From contig CAJNDS010000235.1 in the NCBI GenBank assembly GCA_905221605.1, positions 96,435 to 141,434 on the forward strand: 45,000 nt of DNA, in the 5' to 3' direction. This DNA comes from Symbiodinium natans (taxonomy: Eukaryota; Sar; Dinophyceae; Suessiales; Symbiodiniaceae). Shown here piece by piece: positions 35,660 through 43,918 of this stretch (its first letter is position 1; every line of letters starts with the position of its first letter). A model generated the notes under the pieces. It did not search any database. It was not told the origin of the DNA and was given only the letters and a program-made list of their open reading frames with translations. The position numbers and the translations under genes were made by a program.

Positions 35660-36640
35660 ATAAACAGGGGGACCACAAGATTTGTCCGTGCCCGCAATGA
35701 AAAATGCGTTTTTTGAATATTGAAAACGATGGTTTTAGGCGCCCCTGCCCGCAATGAAAAATGTTGTTTTTTAGTACTGAAATCGCTGGCTTTGAGCACC
35801 CCTCCATCTCACCCCAAAAGACCAGGAAAACCCCAGGAAGCCCCCAAATTAGCAAGGGCCTCTACGGGCCGAAGGCCCGAAAAGGGCCGAGGCTACCCCG
35901 AACGCCAGCTTAAACCCTAACACCGCAAAACCTTGCGAAGGCCTTCAAGATCCTTCAAGCAAATAAGGGCCTCTACGGGCCCTAACGTGCCGAAGGCCCG
36001 AAAAGGGCCGAGGCTACCCCGAACCCCAGCTTAAACCCTAGCGAGTGGAGGAATACTCATTGGCGAAAAAAAACCAATAGGTTCCCTGACCTTGAAATGC
36101 ATAAAGCCTCTACGACTCTACGTCCGAACAAGGCCCCGAGAGACCCCAAGAGCCACCAAAAGGCTTCAAAAGGCCCCCTAAAAGAAGGGGGACCCCAGGA
36201 TGCCCGCACCCGCAATGAAAAATGCGATTTTTGGCACTGAAATCGATGGTTTTTCCTTCATTTTGCCCTGGAAGGGCCAGGAAAGCCCCCAGGAGCCCCC
36301 AAAAGGCCCCCAGAGCCACCAAAAGGCCTGAGGACCTTAAAGAAGGGGAATCCAGGAGCAGGCACAAAGGTTTCCCTGACCTTCAAATAACTCAGGGCCT
36401 CTACGGGCCCTGACACGCCGCAGGCCCGAAAAGGGCCGAGGCTACCCCCAACCCCAGCATAAACCCTAACAGCGCAACTTTAAAAACACCAAGGCAAGCA
36501 TCAGGGCACAAGAAAAGTAGTTCCATAAACCCTAAACCCTAATAGAGTATAGTTTGGGTGGCCGGGGTGGGTTGACGGGCAACGCGAGCGCGCGGCGCGG
36601 GGTGTTTCACACCCGAGCGCGCGCCCTCCCCTGACACACC
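35660..36640. repeat. composite dispersed repeat, copy 3 (longest)
   Basis: Contains two or three CCCGCAATGAAAAATG + ACTGAAATCG blocks (35690, 35750, 36210), three GGGCCTCTACGGGCC...AAAAGGGCCGAGGCTAC blocks (35858, 35967, 36398) and the AGTTTGGGTGGCCGGGGTGG end with a GGTGTTTCACACC hairpin (36549-36630). The order parallels copy 1. Confidence 0.72.
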
Positions 36641-36715
36641 CTAAACCCTAAACTCTAAACCCTAAACCCTAAACCCCCCCAAACCCCTCAAACCCTTCAA
36701 ACCAACACCTTGAGG

Positions 36716-36769
36716 TGTTGGGGCTGCTCTTTGGTGCCAACGGCCCAGTTTGCAGCCCGACTTGTTAAG
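36716..36769 (+). CDS. candidate exon
   Basis: VLGLLFGANGPVCSPTC after ttgAG, then TAA. Confidence 0.38.
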
Positions 36770-37015
36770 TCTAAGGGAGGTTGCGTGGTCTCTTCGTATG
36801 ATCGTTTAGGTTGTGAGGCAGAGGGTTTAGGGTCTAAGGGAGGTTTTGCGGTCTGTTGGTATGATCCTTTAGGTTGTGGGTTTAGGGTGTGTTTGGGGTT
36901 TCTTTAGGGTTATCTAGGGTTTGTAAGGAGTATCTAAAGCTTCCCGAGGTTGCATGGTCGGTTGGTATGATCCTTTAGGGTGTGGGGTAGGGGTTTAGGG
37001 TGTAGGTTTTTTTTG
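36770..37015 (+). repeat. three diverged copies of a 40-base unit
   Basis: GGGAGGTTGCGTGGTCT..GGTATGATCCTTTAGG recurs at about 36775, 36838 and 36947, mixed with TTTAGGG pieces. Confidence 0.7.
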
Positions 37016-37185
37016 GTCGAAGCCCTAAACCCTAAACCCTAATTGCTTGGGCTTACGGCATGGATTGAGGGCGTGCCTCCAAGAGAATGATGCATCTACG
37101 CATGAGATGCCTAGATGCTCCGCCTGTGTTGCAAGCATCTTGGTCGAGTCACGTCATAAGAAGCCACAGCTGAAGCCATGATAAG

Positions 37186-37295
37186 GTTGTGGGTTCGTAC
37201 GGGCCTTCATCAAGGTGTACAAGGCGCGACCCAGCGCTGCGGATGTTTTTTGGCAGGGTCTCATGTTCTCCGGGACGGCGGCGTGTGCAAGGATG

Positions 37296-37298
<3 letters not shown>
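37186..37298 (+). CDS. candidate exon
   Basis: FVRAFIKVYKARPSAADVF, then WQGLMFSGTAACARME, before a long T run. Convincing folded-protein composition; family not recognised. Confidence 0.5.

Positions 37299-37333
<35 letters not shown>
37299..37333 (+). repeat. poly-T run
   Basis: About 34 T directly after the exon candidate; could serve as a pyrimidine tract. Confidence 0.97.
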
Positions 37334-37337
<4 letters not shown>

Positions 37338-37470
37338 ATTTTTTTCATTATTTGCGCAAGTCCTGTGTCCCTAAACCCCAAACCCCAAACCCTAAACCCC
37401 AAACCCTAAACCCAAACCCTCAACCCTCAACCCTAAACCCCAAACCAAACCCTGAACCGGAGCTCCCAGC

Positions 37471-37547
37471 AGCAGCGCCCCATGCAGGCAGTCAAGAAGG
37501 AAGAGTCTGACCCATTTGAGGTGGCCTGCGGCTCAGCACCGACTTAG
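37471..37547 (+). CDS. candidate exon
   Basis: Acceptor gctcccAG, QQRPMQAVKKEESDPFE, then a possible donor GAG|GTGGCC; the frame continues VACGSAPT to TAG. Confidence 0.45.
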
Positions 37548-37559
37548 GGACGCTTTGGG

Positions 37560-37675
37560 GTTTAGGGTTTAGGGTTTAGGGTTTAGGGTTTAGGGTTTAG
37601 GGTTTAGGGTTTAGGGTTTGAGGGTTTGAGGGTTTGAGGGTTGAGGGTTTAGGGTTTAGGGTTTAGGGTTTAGGG
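37560..37675 (+). repeat. interstitial telomeric array (TTTAGGG)
   Basis: About 16 units with a TTTGAGGG stretch. Confidence 0.95.
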
Positions 37676-38144
37676 AGGATGCACCGACTTGGGGGTACGT
37701 GGGAAGGCTCTTGGTGTTAGGGTTTAGGGCATAGGGTTTTAAAGGTGAAACCCTTCAACCCGAAGCCCGACACCCCAAAACCCAGAACCAAAGGCCCGAA
37801 ATCTGGAGGTGAAGTCTGGGTCGAGGGAGGTCCCTGGTTCGAGATTCCCTGTTTGGGGTTTGGAGGGTTGGCGGTTTCATGGCGACTGAGGGGTTTCGGA
37901 TCTGAGGCTTTAGGGTTTAGGGCTTAGGATTGTGGCTTTGGAGTTCATTGGTGATGTATGTTTCATGCCTCCGGTTCACAGGGTCGCTTGTTTTGGGTCG
38001 AGCTCTGCTTCTTGGGGGTTTTCAAGCATGCATGGAGGGGCTTAGGATTTCAGAGCTTCCTTTTTGGGATGTCAAGCAGGGCTTTGCTTTCAACCCCTAT
38101 AAAAGGACCCCTTTTTGCTGATGCCAAAATATGATCTACTACCA

Positions 38145-38146
38145 CA

Positions 38147-38183
<37 letters not shown>

Positions 38184-38206
38184 TTATAAATATATATATA
38201 TATATG
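38145..38206. repeat. (TA)n microsatellite
   Basis: TA runs separated by TTAATTATAAA. Confidence 0.96.
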
Positions 38207-38341
38207 TGTATTTATCTATGCATCTATTTGTTATTTTATTTGAAATCAATCGGTTGTGGAGTGTGCCATGCGTTTCGTTTTTGTTGGGGGGGGGTTTAGG
38301 GTTATGGGCTTAAGGTTGCGCCGAGGTCTATGTCTCTGCAG

Positions 38342-38383
38342 ATCACAGCCGCCGCGAGTCTCTCCGATGCAGCTTTGTTGGGA
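38342..38383 (+). CDS. candidate short exon
   Basis: Acceptor gtctctgcAG, then ITAAASLSDAALL. Confidence 0.42.
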
Positions 38384-38384
38384 G

Positions 38385-38470
38385 GGTTTAGGGTTTAGGG
38401 TTGGGTTTAGGGTTTAGGGTTTAGGGTTTAGGGCTTATGTAGGGTTTAGGGTTTAGGGTTTAGGGCTGTG
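38385..38470 (+). repeat. interstitial telomeric array (TTTAGGG)
   Basis: About 11 units with interruptions. Confidence 0.93.
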
Positions 38471-38572
38471 GGTTGGGGGGATGAGGGGGTTTTTTGAGTT
38501 TGCAGATGAGGGGTCTTTTGTGGCTTTGTAGGGCTCTGAGGGTTGGGGTTCTGGGTTCAGGGTTCAGCTGCA

Positions 38573-38602
38573 GGGCAAAGCAGAGCCACAAGCCCGAATG
38601 CA
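38573..38602 (+). CDS. short exon with consensus sites (chain V)
   Basis: Acceptor agctgcAG, donor GCAG|GTAAGC. With one incoming base it reads QSRATSPNA and leaves one base for 38698. Confidence 0.55.
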
Positions 38603-38697
38603 GGTAAGCACCCGTGAGTCACAGCAGGACCGGGCTTAGGGTTTAAAGTTTTGGGTGCTTTTGCATGCCTGCCGTCGCTATTGCTCAGCTCTAGCAG

Positions 38698-38807
38698 GTT
38701 CGTACAGGTTCGTGCAGGTTCATCCGAGATGTCGAGATGACACGAGGCAACGTCACTACTGCAGAATAGCAGTCGCTTGGCACGCTGCCTCACTGACCGG
38801 CAGAGCT
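38698..38807 (+). CDS. exon (chain V)
   Basis: Acceptor ctctagcAG, donor GCT|GTTAGG. Carried phase opens 36 codons: GSYRFVQVHPRCRDDTR, then QRHYCRIAVAWHAASLTGRA. Other frames stop. Confidence 0.58.
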
Positions 38808-38865
38808 GTTAGGGTACTTACGGGGCTTCTATTTGGGTTTTAACTACACTTTTCATGGGTTACTA

Positions 38866-38884
38866 AGTACCCTGAACCTCCAAG
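38866..38884 (+). mobile_element. solo arm of family G at an exon border
   Basis: AGTACCCTGAACCTCCAAG is identical to the right arm at 12473-12491. It ends three bases before the acceptor tAG used by the next exon. Confidence 0.7.
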
Positions 38885-38887
38885 TAG

Positions 38888-39152
38888 GCACTGACCAGGA
38901 GCCCATTTGCGTCTCAGGAATCAGGCACCAACGCCTCAGCTCGGCAAACCAGCGCCCAACACCTGGCCAGCTGTGCTGTAGCAGCCAAAAGCACGACCCA
39001 GCATGTCCAACTAGCGCAGAGACCTGGCTTCGGGAAGAATGAAAGCAACTTGCCAATACCACGAGACAAGTCACAAAAACTGAAGTACCTGGGGCACCTG
39101 CAAGATTCCGCAACATGGCTCGGCCCAGCCATGCCAGCAATGAAGCTTCCAC
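38888..39152 (+). CDS. long exon without ATG start (chain V)
   Basis: From tAG|GCA the frame is open for 90 codons to TGA 39158-39160: ALTRSPFASQESGTNASA, RQTSAQHLASCAVAAK, later KYLGHLQDSATWLGPAM. Phase 0 matches the previous exon. The likely end is a GC donor before CTCTGA (CC|GCTCTG), whose two leftover bases fit 39253. Ser/Ala/Gln-rich; unknown. Confidence 0.62.
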
Positions 39153-39164
39153 CGCTCTGAAACC

Positions 39165-39248
39165 CCTGAACCCTAAACCCTAAACCCTAAACCCTGAACC
39201 CCAAACCCTAAACCCTAAACCCTAAACCCTAAACCCTAAACCCTAAAA
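39165..39248 (-). repeat. interstitial telomeric array (CCCTAAA)
   Basis: About 11 units filling the predicted intron 39153-39252. Confidence 0.95.
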
Positions 39249-39252
39249 TTAG

Positions 39253-39312
39253 TGGTGGAGGAGCTCTCAACCTGGCCAATGGTGCCACGGTGCGCACGAC
39301 AATCGCCAAGTG
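39253..39312 (+). CDS. exon (chain V)
   Basis: Acceptor aaattAG|T, donor TG|GTGGCC. Carried phase gives PGGGALNLANGATVRTTI, then AK. Confidence 0.52.
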
Positions 39313-39451
39313 GTGGCCTACACCCTAAGCCCGAAGCTCCTAAACCCAAAACCCTAAACCTTGAACCCTAAACCCTCAACCCTAAGCCCTAAACCCTAAA
39401 CCCTGAGCCCTAAAACCTAAACCCTAAACCCGAACCTCCTAAACCCTGAAA

Positions 39452-39570
39452 GTGCACTCGGGGACAAGTCTCCCAGTGGCACTAGGAACCGATGATGCTG
39501 AGCATTACAAGCTGCAGGCCCCCAGGATTCGAAATCCAAGCCCTACAGCCTCAACTAGCAAAATTTTAAA
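39452..39570 (+). CDS. candidate exon upstream of the nucleoredoxin-like exon
   Basis: Frame LPVALGTDDAEHYKLQAP, then RIRNPSPTASTSKIL. Continuous with the next entry if unspliced. The join to chain V is not resolved. Confidence 0.4.
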
Positions 39571-39606
39571 CCCTAAGCCCAGGAACTTCACCCCCGAAAT
39601 CCCGAG

Positions 39607-39686
39607 GTTCAACCGCTTTGTGAAGACAATGCCGTGGCTGGCGGTCCCGTTTCGCGACAACTCGGTCATCTTCGAGCGTCCCTTCG
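39607..39686 (+). CDS. nucleoredoxin/tryparedoxin-like exon
   Basis: Reads FNRFVKTMPWLAVPFRDNS, then VIFERPFG. F-x2-F/Y-x3-MPWLAVPF-x-D is the conserved segment that follows the catalytic CxxC in nucleoredoxin and tryparedoxin thioredoxin folds, which control thiol redox state. The CxxC and the later cis-Pro segment would lie in other exons and were not found, so this may be a fragment. Acceptor ccgAG|G, probable donor G|GCAGCAG. Confidence 0.6.
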
Positions 39687-40186
39687 GCAGCAGATCCCCT
39701 GGGCAGGGGAGTATAGGGCTGCTTGAAGTTCAGAGTTCGTACATGCAAAGTATGATGCAGATAAGTAATGGACCTCACTACAAAAAGCAAGATTTGAAGC
39801 CGTCATGCGTGGAGACATAAAAGTGCACATATAAGCAAATAGGAAAATAGGCAATCGCAAATCAACACAACAACATACATAAATAGGCGGGTATAAATCC
39901 ACATAAGCAAACATGAATAGGTATATGCATCGATGGACAAACGAGTACGATAAATGTACATATCTGCAGATATGCACATATACGTACATGGACCAGTGAA
40001 TACGTAAGCATAGATAAGTATACCTGTAGAAGAAATTGACAACCAAAAGATATTGATGCATCACAGGTACTCCTTTCCAGACTGTTGAAAACCTTTCACA
40101 GCTGTTGGGGTTGGACTTGCTTTTTGCCGTACAAAAACGAAGAAGAGTTGCTAGAGCAATCGAAGAGAAGAGCAAGAAGCCAGAAA

Positions 40187-40226
40187 CCCTAAACCCTAAA
40201 CCCTAAACCCTAAACCCTAAACCCAA
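40187..40226 (-). repeat. short telomeric array (CCCTAAA)
   Basis: Five units. The stretch before it (39820-40180) is ATAT/ACAT-rich with no gene call. Confidence 0.9.
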
Positions 40227-40236
40227 AACCCCAAAG

Positions 40237-40310
40237 CTGCGAGACTTTTGGAGAGCAGCTTCTTCTTCACCCGTCTACCTGATGGCCCTCAAGTACCCAC
40301 GAGCAAGCAA
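40237..40310 (+). CDS. candidate exon
   Basis: After caaAG, LRDFWRAASSSPVYLMAL, then KYPRAS. Protein-like. Confidence 0.45.
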
Positions 40311-40330
40311 GCCGTTTTAAAACCTAGACC

Positions 40331-40502
40331 TTGAGATGTTCCCCCTTCTACGAACAGTCCTTTACAGGGGTTTAGGGTTTAGGGTTTAGGGTTTAGGGTT
40401 TAGGGTTTAGGGTTTAGGGTTTAGGGTTCAGAGGGATTATGGGTTTTTTTCGATTGTAATCCCTATTAAGGATTGTTAGTATAAGGGGGAACGTCCCCCA
40501 AG
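40331..40502. mobile_element. foldback family A, copy 7, split by a telomeric array
   Basis: TTGAGATGTTCCCCCTTCTA, CAGTCCTTTACAGGG, then a TTTAGGG array (40369-40428), then GGGATTATGGG and the right arm ATTAAGGATTGTTAGTATAA. The GGG at both junctions is shared by element and array. Confidence 0.8.
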
Positions 40503-40620
40503 GTGTTGGGTTGAACCCTGTTTAGACAATTTTGGGGGTCAGATAGGGGGTGCTCTCATCCCTATCAGTACAAGAGGGAAGATCCCAACCTAGACCCAAT
40601 ACCCGAAAGCACTAAGCCGT

Positions 40621-40682
40621 GAAACCTACGTCCTGGTGCATGTCACCCATCCACTGGGACCTGCATACAGACACACCTCATT
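40621..40682 (+). CDS. candidate exon
   Basis: ETYVLVHVTHPLGPAYRH, then TSL, to G|GTTTTCC. Confidence 0.42.
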
Positions 40683-40829
40683 AGGGTTTTCCGGGATTTG
40701 GGTGTTGGGGGTGATCCACCGCATCTTCCCGACGCATTGGCTTCTAGAGGATGACCCTGAGAGATGCGCTCTGCCGAAGATCCCTGGGAGAAGCTGGAGC
40801 GCTAAAGGCCCCAGCGCAGTAGCCCGAAG

Positions 40830-41130
40830 CCTTTAAACCCTTAAAGCCTTAAACCCTTAAACCCTTAAGCCCTTAAACCCTTAAACCCGATAAAGCCTTA
40901 AACCCTCACACCCTTAAACCTTAAACCCTTAAACCCTTAAACCCTTAAACCCTCAAACCCTTAAACCCTTAAACCCTTAAACCCTTAAACCCTTAAACCC
41001 TTAAAGCCTTAAGGCCTTAAAGCCTTAACCCCTTAAACCCTTAAACCCTTAAAGCCTTAAGGCCTTAAAGCCTTAAAGCCTTAAGGCCTCAAACCCTTAA
41101 AGCCTTAAAGCCTCAAAGCCTTGAACCCTC
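40830..41130 (-). repeat. CCCTTAAA array (TTTAAGGG, 8-base unit)
   Basis: Some 35 units of AAACCCTT alternating with AAAGCCTT variants, distinct from the canonical unit. Confidence 0.95.
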
Positions 41131-41197
41131 AAAGCCTTAGAGCCTCAAACCCTGAAGCCCCGAACCCTTACCTCTCGCCCTCAACAACTCAGACCAG

Positions 41198-41248
41198 GTT
41201 TCGGTGTGCCCATGGACGTGCCTCGGTCAGCGAGCTGTTATAGTGTTG
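41198..41248 (+). CDS. exon candidate
   Basis: Acceptor agaccAG, donor TTG|GTTGAG. VSVCPWTCLGQRAVIVL, phase 0 both ends. Confidence 0.48.
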
Positions 41249-41359
41249 GTTGAGGGTTTCAGGGTTAGGACTTAGGGCCTTCAGGGTATTCGAATCAATT
41301 GGGCACCCTAAATCCGTAAGTCTCAATCCCCGGAACAAAAAAAACTAAACCCTCTTCAG

Positions 41360-41545
41360 ATGAACCCTAAACCCTAAAACCCTAGAACCCAAAACCCAAA
41401 ACCCTAAAGCCCTAAAACCCTAAAACCCTAAAACCCTGAAACCCTGAAACCCTAAACCCCTAGAACCCTAAAACCCTCAAACCCTAAAACCCTAAAACCC
41501 TAAAACCCTAAAACCCTAAAAAACCCGAAAAAAACCCTAAAACCC
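41360..41545 (-). repeat. CCCTAAAA array (TTTTAGGG, 8-base unit)
   Basis: About 20 units of AAAACCCT, with some CCCTGAAA, ending in A-rich variants. Confidence 0.95.
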
Positions 41546-41623
41546 AAAAACTCAAAACCTTAGGCTTAGGGAGAAGGGCTTTGGGTCTAGGCTTTGCGGT
41601 TAGGGGTGTATTTCAGGATGTGG

Positions 41624-41676
41624 GCCGGCTTTCTTGATGTTTGACAGCAGATGCATCCAACCTCAAGCCCGCGACC
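41624..41676 (+). CDS. candidate exon
   Basis: Acceptor gtatttcAG, CGPAFLMFDSRCIQPQ, then GCCCGCG as GC donor. Confidence 0.45.
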
Positions 41677-41694
41677 CTACACCCTAAACCCTAA

Positions 41695-41805
41695 ACTTTA
41701 AACCCTACACCCTACACCCTACACCCTACACCCTAAACCCTAAACCCGAAACCCGAAACCCTAAACCCTAAACCCTAAACCCTAAACCCTAAACCCTAAA
41801 CCCTC
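41695..41805 (-). repeat. interstitial telomeric array (CCCTAAA/CCCTACA)
   Basis: CCCTACA units, CCCGAAA, then CCCTAAA. Confidence 0.94.
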
Positions 41806-41831
41806 CGCCCTCCATCCAACCCGAGTTCGGT

Positions 41832-41908
41832 CATTCCTTCCGAGGTGCGAAGCTGGCCTAGGCTGGTGATCGTGAGCCCGGACGACGAGGTGAAGTGCGC
41901 CCGGCTCA
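41832..41908 (+). CDS. candidate exon
   Basis: PSEVRSWPRLVIVSPDDE, then VKCARL. A donor at GAG|GTGAAG could end it at 41893. Confidence 0.48.
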
Positions 41909-42156
41909 GGGTTTAGGGTTTAGGGTTTGGGGTTTAGGGTTTGGGGTTTAGGGTTTAAAGCTTTAGAGTTTAGGGTTTGGCGTTGGGGGTTTAGGGTTTC
42001 CGGTTTAGGGTTCGGGGTTTAGGGCTTAGGGTTTAGGGTTTGGGGTTTGTGGTCTAGGATGAAGGATTCCTGCAGTGCTTTTTGGGGGCGAGATTCAGGG
42101 TTGCGTGTTTGCTTTGGGTTTGAGGCCTCAGCTCCAAAGCTGGTTTTTACCCTCGA

Positions 42157-42293
42157 CCCTAAACCCTAAACCCTAAACCCTAAACCCTAAACCCTAAACC
42201 CTAAACCCTAAACCCTAAACCCTAAACCCTAAACCCTAAACCCTAAACCCTAAACCCTAAACCCCAAACCCTAAACCCTAAACCCTAAACCCT
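42157..42293 (-). repeat. interstitial telomeric array (CCCTAAA)
   Basis: About 19 units. A TTTAGGG array follows the next exon at about 42390-42480. Confidence 0.96.
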
Positions 42294-42308
42294 TGTTGAG
42301 CTTTGTAG

Positions 42309-42364
42309 GAGTCGGCTAGGTACAACGATGCATCGCAGATGGTGCGCAGTTGCCTGGACGAGCC
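42309..42364 (+). CDS. exon (start of chain VI)
   Basis: Acceptor gctttgtAG, donor CC|GTGAGC. Reads ESARYNDASQMVRSCLDE. Two bases carry over. Confidence 0.55.
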
Positions 42365-42530
42365 GTGAGCCCAGGTGCTGAGGCGTGGGTATAGGGTTTA
42401 GGGCTTAGGGTTTAAGGGTTTAGGGTTTAGGGTTTAGGGTTTATGGATTAGGGTTTAAGGTTTAGGGTTTAGGGTTTGGGGTTTCGGGTTTGGGGCTTTG
42501 GGTTCCCACAAGCGCCCCCAAAGACTCCTA

Positions 42531-42610
42531 TTGGGGGTTTCCGAAAATAGTTGGGGGTCCCTTTAAGGGGAGGCGATTCTATCTGGGGTATAAAAGGGGT
42601 ATCCAAGACC
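42531..42610. mobile_element. foldback family C, copy 6
   Basis: TTGGGGGTTTCCGAAAATAG start; internal CCCTTTAAGGGG. The right end is eroded. Confidence 0.5.
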
Positions 42611-42650
42611 CTATCAGCTTGAGACCCGGCCGCACGAAGTTTGCACATGT

Positions 42651-42750
42651 AGGGGTTTACGAAAAGTAGGAATCCCTAATGTAGTCCCCCCAAATACGAT
42701 TCCCTTATGCTAAGGAGCCCAAGAAGGAACCCCTAATTCCGGAAACCTTT
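42651..42750. mobile_element. foldback family C, copy 7
   Basis: AGGGGTTTACGAAAAGTAGG to CCCCTAATTCCGGAAACCTT. Confidence 0.62.
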
Positions 42751-42792
42751 GTAGGTACCAAATCAAGGTCCACAGCAATGATTGTGGTGTAG

Positions 42793-42830
42793 TCACACAC
42801 ACAAGACTGTCGGACTTCATCACATTGCAA
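42793..42830 (+). CDS. short exon (chain VI)
   Basis: Acceptor ggtgtAG|T, donor A|GTGTTT. Carried phase gives PHTHKTVGLHHIA. Confidence 0.42.
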
Positions 42831-43039
42831 GTGTTTTCCCAAACTCTATATAAACTCTGCACCCTAAACCCTAAACCCTATACCCTTTAAACTTTAAACC
42901 TTCATACAGGATTTTGATCAGGGTATGGTTTTAAGGGCTGGGATGATGCATTTCTTGGCTGTTTGTTCGGGTCTAAACCTCTCTGTACTACAGCTAATCT
43001 CAGAAAGTAGAGACATTTTCCCCACGGGTTTTTGAACAG

Positions 43040-43116
43040 GGCTTCTTAGAGCTGGACAGCACGCACCCCACCGCAGATACGATCAAGGGACTCTACCTCG
43101 AACCCTTTTAAAGAAT
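43040..43116 (+). CDS. exon (chain VI)
   Basis: Acceptor ttttgaacAG, consensus donor AAT|GTAAGG. Frame LLRAGQHAPHRRYDQGTL, then PRTLLKN, open only in this phase up to the donor. Confidence 0.55.
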
Positions 43117-43188
43117 GTAAGGGGCCATATTAGGAGTAGATTACGGGAAGCCTTACGGGGTACAACCTCAGGGCCTTAGGGGTACGAG

Positions 43189-43287
43189 CCTGCATACCCT
43201 GATGCGACAAAGGAAGAAGCCTTGGGCCTTTGGATCCATTCTGGCCTCGTCCTTCTCGGAGGTCGCCACAAAGAGGCGGGGGGAGGA
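43189..43287 (+). CDS. exon (chain VI)
   Basis: Acceptor tacgAG, donor GGA|GTTTGG. Exactly 33 codons: PAYPDATKEEALGLWIHS, then GLVLLGGRHKEAGGG. Phase 0 in and out. Confidence 0.58.
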
Positions 43288-43469
43288 GTTTGGGGTCTGA
43301 GCTCTTTGGTTCTGAGGTTTACAAGGTTTGTTTTGTTTTTTGGGCGGAGGGGGGGTTTAGGGTTTAGGGTTTGGGGTTTGGGGTTTGGGGTTTGGGGTTT
43401 AAGGTTTAGGGTTTAGGGTTTAGGGGCTGAGCCCTGAAACCGCTGAGCTTTGAGACCTCAAGGTTCTAG

Positions 43470-43519
43470 GAGGCCGGGCAGAGTAGCCGCAGCAAAGCTT
43501 GCGCGAGCAGCCCCAATAG
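43470..43519 (+). CDS. exon (chain VI)
   Basis: Acceptor ttctAG|GAG, donor AG|GTTGGA. EAGQSSRSKACASSPN, two bases out. Confidence 0.55.
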
Positions 43520-43575
43520 GTTGGAGTTGTTCTAGACTCTGAAGTGGGGTCCTGATCATGGTATCTTCCTTGTAG

Positions 43576-43627
43576 ATTACAGTACCAAGAAGAGAAACCA
43601 GGGCACGCCTGCAAGCGGTCGCTGCTC
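43576..43627 (+). CDS. exon (chain VI)
   Basis: Acceptor atcttccttgtAG and donor CTC|GTAAGC are both strong. Carried phase gives RLQYQEEKPGHACKRSLL. The 56-base intron before it has no telomeric repeat, a useful contrast. Confidence 0.6.
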
Positions 43628-43735
43628 GTAAGCCTCATTTTGACCTGAACCCCAAAACCCAAAACCCAAAACCCAAAACCCAAAACCCTAAACCCTAAAC
43701 CCTAAGCCCTAAACCCTAAACGCCCCTTCACGAAG

Positions 43736-43806
43736 AAGGCGGTTCGCAAGCCTCTTCGGCTTGCCATACTGGATGTCCCGGCCCTGAGGACGAAAAGGAG
43801 GACAGG
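43736..43806 (+). CDS. exon (chain VI)
   Basis: Phase 0 after cacgaAG: KAVRKPLRLAILDVPALR, then TKRRT, to GG|GCTTTA (GC donor). The two leftover bases fit the next island exactly. Confidence 0.55.
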
Positions 43807-43918
43807 GCTTTAGGTCTCGGAATCTTTCTTTCTTAGGATTTAGGGTTTAGGGTTTAGGGTTTGGGGTTTAGGGTTTAGGGTTGAGGGATTCGGGTTTAGG
43901 GGTTCTGACGCGTTCCAG

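Noticed and set aside
39666-40175. 169-codon minus-strand frame (MLFSSIALATLLRF start)
   Set aside because: Most of it reads ACAT/ATAC-rich simple sequence (YVYVHICRYVH) and it opposes the nucleoredoxin-like exon on the + strand.
43117-43188. A fourth family D element near 43080-43190
   Set aside because: Only AATGTAAGGGGCCAT resembles the family; no inverted ends, and the left part is exon sequence.
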